A stretch of DNA of 7,126 nucleotides, taken from JAUWQU01 sp964605095. GTDB taxonomy: Bacteria; Planctomycetota; Phycisphaerae; SM23-33. The translations under genes were made by a program, and so were the position numbers. Location: the NCBI GenBank assembly GCA_964605095.1, contig CAZSBS010000252.1, forward strand, positions 1 to 7,126. The letters run 5' to 3'. Shown piece by piece: positions 3,698-7,126 of this stretch; the first letter of the stretch is position 1, and each line of letters begins with the position of its first letter. The notes beneath the pieces were generated by a model, which saw only the letters and a list, made by a program, of their open reading frames with translations, searched no databases and was not told the origin of the DNA.

Positions 3698-6241
3698 ATG
3701 AAGCGACGATATGCCGTACTCATCCTGGCATTAGCTGGGTCGCTGGTTTGCCACGCGGCAAGAGCCCAGCAGACCCAGCCCACATCGGGCGGCGGACCCG
3801 CCGGAGCCGCGGCGCCGGCGTCGGCCGACCCGCTCAAGGACCCGAACTGCCAGAGACGCTTCGAGGCAGTTTTCGGCCCCGAGGCGATCACGGTCGACAT
3901 GTCAGCCCCGAAAGCCGACGATGCCGACTTCGCGGAAAAGCTCGCCGCCGCCGCCACCAAAGCCGGCGGCGACACCGGCTTCCAGGTGTACCTCTACGAC
4001 AAGGTCTGCATCTTCGGCCTGAGGCTGCCCAAAACGCACGCCCTGGTCCGGCAGACTCTTGCGAAGCTCGATTCCCTCGCCCCCAGGCAGCGCCGCTACT
4101 GGGAAGACTACCGGCTGGAACTCTGCCGCCAGTTGTATCGTCAGGCCAAATCCACCGACCACGCGACGCTGGGCGAGGACCTGATCGTCGAGTTGATCCT
4201 CGTCGGCGACCTGCGGGCCGAGGCCGGCAAATGGGATGAGGCGGTCGAGCTTTACCGGCAGGCCGTCCAGACAGCCTCGGCGCTGAAGTCCAAGCAGAAG
4301 GAAGTCGCAGCCGAAAAAATCAACCAGATCAACCGGATGAGAGAAGTCCTGGCCCTTCGCCGACGGCTTGAGCGGAACCCCGGCAACACGACGCTGCGGT
4401 TGTCGGTTATCGACGCTTACCTGAGCCTTCTTGACGACCCGGGCGGAGCCGCGGATCTGCTGAATGCGGAGGTCGGCGAGGCGTATCGCACGTACGTTCC
4501 CCTCGCGGCCCGCTTGCCGGATGACCTGGCGCCGGGTCCGCTGATGGAGCTTGGCAACTGGTACGAGACGCTCGCCCGCCAGGCCAAGTCGACGGTCCGG
4601 CCCACGCTGGTCAGGCGGGCGATTGACTACTACCTCGCCCACATTGCCAAGATCCGGCGGGAGGGCGCCACGGTTTCGGCCGTGCAGGAGGCCATGACGA
4701 AGATTAACGCCAGCCTAAAGGAGATCGGCCAGGACAAGCTGCCCGAGAAGGTGTTCTTCCGCGATCCCGTAGTGCAGTACTCCTTCGACAAGGCCGTGAA
4801 ATGGCTCTGGAACGCCCAGGCCCCCGATGGCTGTTGGATAACCTACAAGACAAGCTATACATACGACTACGGAACTTACAACACATTCCCGACGGCAGCG
4901 GCCCTGGCAGCCCTGTTTGGCGCGGGGGCTTCACTCGATGACGCCCGCGCAGTCAAGGCAGTCCGCTGGCTGGAGCCGACAGCCACCACGCAGACCGACG
5001 GGGTGGCCTTTCGGTGCCTGGCCTGGCTGGAGGTCCAGAAGCTCAAGCCAGGCCGGGCCGGACAGATACTCGCCAAAGACGTGGCTACCCTGATTCTCGC
5101 GACCCGCGACGGCAGTTACGGCGAAACCGTGACAAGCCGGGGCAACACAATGTTCGGCCAGAGTTGGCAGGCGCCGCTCGGAGTCGATGCCGGTCAGCAG
5201 AACGGGCTGAAGGTTCAGCGCGGGTACTGGCAGCTTGTCGCCGGCTACTGGGCCGGCCAGCAGAGGGCCGACGGCGGCATGGGCCCCAATTACAAGGGCG
5301 ATTCCGGGAAGAGGCCCGGCTCGCCGAACACGATCATCGGCACGGGCAGCCTGGCCATTGCCCTGGGCTGGCTTTACGGCCCCGAGGCCGTCAAGAACCC
5401 AGGCGCCGCCCAGTGCGAGCCGCTGGCCCGCGCTCTGGGCTGGCTGGACAAGAACTTCACCACGCTGGCCGATCTGCTCCCGGAAGAGAGCCTCGACCGC
5501 AAGAAGGCCGATGAACCCCCGGCGCGCATCATCTTCAGCGACGCGACATACATGCTTTCGCGCCTCGGCCTGGCCACCGGGCGCGACAAGCTCGGCCAAG
5601 TCAAGTGGTGGACCGACGGCGGCAGGTATCTCGTGGGTTTGCAGAAGCCCGACGGCTCGTGGGGAAACATCGTCGACACCACCCTGGTCGCCCTTTACAT
5701 GATCAACGGATATAAGTTCGAGCAGGCCAACTTTGGCGAGCTTCCCGCCCTGCTCACCGGCGCCGCCACCAGACCCGCCACAACGCAGGATGCCGGGCCG
5801 ACGCCCACGGCCCTGGACGAAAGCAAGGCCAGGCAACTGCTGCGAAATAGGGAATCGGCCCTGAAGAGCAGCCTGAGATCCCACCCGGGCAACAGGGCCG
5901 CCGCCGAGCAACTCGTCCGCCTGTACGTGGTCGAACTCCAGGAGCCGCAAAAGGCCCTGGAATACGCCGATCAGACCGGCAACTTCCTGGTCAAGAGATT
6001 CATCGGCCTGCTCGGCAAGGACATGAGCATCCTGTACCCCAGCGAACTGCTGGGCCTGGCTGACTGGCAGATGGCACTGGCCGACGGCGCACCCGACGCC
6101 GGGCGAAAGCTCGCCCGCGCCCGCGCCGTCAACTACTACCGCAACTACCTCGCCAGAAAGCCCGCCATGCCCGCCGAAGCCACCAAGGCCCGGGCCTCCA
6201 TCGAAGAAGCCCGCAACGCCCTGGAGGCAATGGGCGGATAG
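3698..6241 (+). CDS. Secreted toroid-repeat protein (prenyltransferase/squalene-oxidase-like repeats) with flanking helical modules
   Basis: The 847-residue product starts with a clear Sec signal peptide: basic KRR (2-4), a hydrophobic core (6-17) and a cleavage site after ARA (21-23). It should lie in the periplasm or at the cell surface. A Gly/Ala/Pro-rich linker (about 29-45) and a TPR-like helical part (about 130-220) come next, then a helical module (about 222-318). The centre (about 356-675) is an alpha/alpha toroid of the prenyltransferase/squalene-oxidase type, shown by repeated QW-like motifs: QAPDGCW (374-380), TRDGSYG (469-475), QRADGGMG (522-529) and QKPDGSWG (649-656). The class II cyclase motif DxDD is not seen, so terpene cyclisation is unlikely. 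The C-terminus (about 721-821) repeats the first module. The start is fixed by AAAGGAG 9 bases upstream and by the signal peptide. Such proteins are frequent in planctomycetes, with unknown function. It probably shares a transcript with the transpeptidase gene. Confidence 0.88.
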   Translation: MKRRYAVLILALAGSLVCHAARAQQTQPTSGGGPAGAAAPASADPLKDPNCQRRFEAVFGPEAITVDMSAPKADDADFAEKLAAAATKAGGDTGFQVYLYDKVCIFGLRLPKTHALVRQTLAKLDSLAPRQRRYWEDYRLELCRQLYRQAKSTDHATLGEDLIVELILVGDLRAEAGKWDEAVELYRQAVQTASALKSKQKEVAAEKINQINRMREVLALRRRLERNPGNTTLRLSVIDAYLSLLDDPGGAADLLNAEVGEAYRTYVPLAARLPDDLAPGPLMELGNWYETLARQAKSTVRPTLVRRAIDYYLAHIAKIRREGATVSAVQEAMTKINASLKEIGQDKLPEKVFFRDPVVQYSFDKAVKWLWNAQAPDGCWITYKTSYTYDYGTYNTFPTAAALAALFGAGASLDDARAVKAVRWLEPTATTQTDGVAFRCLAWLEVQKLKPGRAGQILAKDVATLILATRDGSYGETVTSRGNTMFGQSWQAPLGVDAGQQNGLKVQRGYWQLVAGYWAGQQRADGGMGPNYKGDSGKRPGSPNTIIGTGSLAIALGWLYGPEAVKNPGAAQCEPLARALGWLDKNFTTLADLLPEESLDRKKADEPPARIIFSDATYMLSRLGLATGRDKLGQVKWWTDGGRYLVGLQKPDGSWGNIVDTTLVALYMINGYKFEQANFGELPALLTGAATRPATTQDAGPTPTALDESKARQLLRNRESALKSSLRSHPGNRAAAEQLVRLYVVELQEPQKALEYADQTGNFLVKRFIGLLGKDMSILYPSELLGLADWQMALADGAPDAGRKLARARAVNYYRNYLARKPAMPAEATKARASIEEARNALEAMGG

Positions 6242-6247
6242 TCAGCC

Positions 6248-6994
6248 TCACGCCTGCTCGATTACCGGCGAGGCGTCGGGGCGGAACGGGTTGGTCCGGA
6301 TCGCCAGCGAGAACAGGTACGGGTAGTCCGCCTTGAGGTGCCGCATATAGGCCTGCCATTGCAGCACGAGCCGCTGATGCGCCCGGCGAAGGTCGCCGGT
6401 CAGGTGATTCAAGTCCGCTTCCGGCAGGTCCACAAAGCCCCCCCGCCGCTCCAGTTCGTCGGCCAGGTGAAAGATCGCCCACAGCATGTCGGTGAACTCC
6501 TGGTGCTCCAGCAGATTTCCGTTGCGAAGCAGGTCCATCAGCCCCGGCCGCTTTGCAAGCAGCAGCCGCCTCAACTCGGCAAGGTCGCCGGAGCGGCTGT
6601 CCAGAGCGCACGGCCTGGCCGCAAAATGGCGCCGCAGTTCGGCGAAACGCCTGTCATCCCACTTCGCGTCGATGTCCGCCAGCCGGGCGAGGTCCTGGTC
6701 GGCCGCGGCGAAGGCCGACAAGCGATGCAGCAGTTCGGTGCCAAGGTCGCTGAAGAACACCCCGATGACCATGTTTAGCTTGCTCAGCATGGACAGCTTC
6801 TCGCGGCGGGTCAGCAACTGATGAATGATAAGCGTCACCAGCAGCACCTCGATCGGCACGAAAGCAATGTCGCCTACCAGGTAAATCAAGATGTGGTGAG
6901 CGTCGTGGAACAGGACGAAGTGCAGCACGTACAGCAGCGCCGAAAGCACCACCAACACAAGCCCGAAACGAATCTGCCAGATCTTGTCCTTCAC
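6248..6994 (-). CDS. Conserved-looking membrane protein with two N-terminal helices, function unknown
   Basis: The 248-residue product begins with two strongly hydrophobic helices (about 9-29 and 36-58) joined by a short His-rich turn (HDAHH, 30-34). After the basic LLTRREK (60-66) comes a long soluble, mostly helical part rich in Leu, Arg and Glu (about 67-228), closing with NPFRPDASPVI (235-245). No catalytic motif is visible. The many charged residues after helix two suggest that the large part faces the cytoplasm and both ends lie inside. The GTG start is supported by GGGAG (7003-7007 on the complementary strand) 8 bases upstream. The gene converges with the toroid protein gene with 6 bp between the stops and no terminator between them, so their transcripts may overlap. 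I do not recognise a named family; real-gene status rests on the ribosome site, membrane topology and uninterrupted frame. Confidence 0.82.
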   Translation of the reverse strand: MKDKIWQIRFGLVLVVLSALLYVLHFVLFHDAHHILIYLVGDIAFVPIEVLLVTLIIHQLLTRREKLSMLSKLNMVIGVFFSDLGTELLHRLSAFAAADQDLARLADIDAKWDDRRFAELRRHFAARPCALDSRSGDLAELRRLLLAKRPGLMDLLRNGNLLEHQEFTDMLWAIFHLADELERRGGFVDLPEADLNHLTGDLRRAHQRLVLQWQAYMRHLKADYPYLFSLAIRTNPFRPDASPVIEQA

Positions 6995-7126
6995 GAGCTC
7001 GACTCCCGGTGCAGTTATTCAGAATGACGATTCACAGCATGTTAGGCGATGCGCACCAGGAAATCTCTCGGGGGGCGGTTCACCTGCTCGCTGAAGCGAA
7101 CAGGCCGTGGAATAAAGACCAACGGG
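6995..7126. other. Upstream region of the membrane protein gene, with one hairpin
   Basis: No complete gene is seen. CCTGCTCGC (7083-7091) pairs with GCGAACAGG (7096-7104) around the loop TGAA, with one C-A mismatch; no T run follows on either strand. On the - strand a frame is open from the window edge to a TGA at 7019-7021 (35 codons), too short to tell a gene end from chance. No convincing promoter for the membrane protein gene stands out. Confidence 0.5.

Noticed and set aside
3698..3766. Lipoprotein signal at Cys18 of the toroid protein
   Set aside because: The residues before Cys (SLV) do not fit a lipobox, and ARA at 21-23 is a good signal peptidase I site.
2584..5950. Several 246- to 339-codon - strand open frames opposite the transpeptidase and toroid genes
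   Set aside because: Composition-driven shadows of strongly supported + strand genes, with no motifs or ribosome sites.

Overview
The window is GC-rich and looks like a chromosomal stretch from a planctomycete, probably of the Phycisphaerae type. This is an inference from protein architecture: a LysM-YkuD L,D-transpeptidase with a membrane anchor, next to a large secreted protein in which a prenyltransferase/squalene-cyclase-like toroid lies between two helical repeat modules. The intergenic DNA also carries A/T-rich short repeats that stand out against the coding DNA. No phage, plasmid, CRISPR, tRNA or rRNA gene is visible.

Layout. Bases 1-569 hold no convincing protein gene but much structure: a perfect 7-bp tandem array (18-76), a candidate structured RNA closed by a long-range helix and ending in seven T (about 116-241), four degenerate 12-mers (408-473), and a 69-bp imperfect palindrome of REP/MITE type (476-544). 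A TATACT -10-like box lies right before rarA. Then come, on the + strand, rarA (570-1922) and a 5-formyltetrahydrofolate cyclo-ligase gene (1932-2516), 9 bp apart and surely co-transcribed. A strong intrinsic terminator (2519-2554) ends that unit. After it are an L,D-transpeptidase gene (2572-3642) and a secreted toroid-repeat protein gene (3698-6241), a likely two-gene envelope unit. On the - strand, converging with only 6 bp between stops, is a gene for a two-helix membrane protein of unknown function (6248-6994). The last 132 bp are its upstream region with one hairpin.

How the genes relate. rarA (replication fork maintenance) and the cyclo-ligase (folate salvage) are housekeeping genes sharing a transcript without an obvious functional link. 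The transpeptidase and the toroid protein both act outside the cytoplasmic membrane; their adjacency suggests a shared envelope role but does not prove it. The points most worth a second look are the structured RNA candidate, the palindrome at the rarA promoter, the terminator only 17 bp before the transpeptidase start codon, and the internal duplication flanking the toroid.
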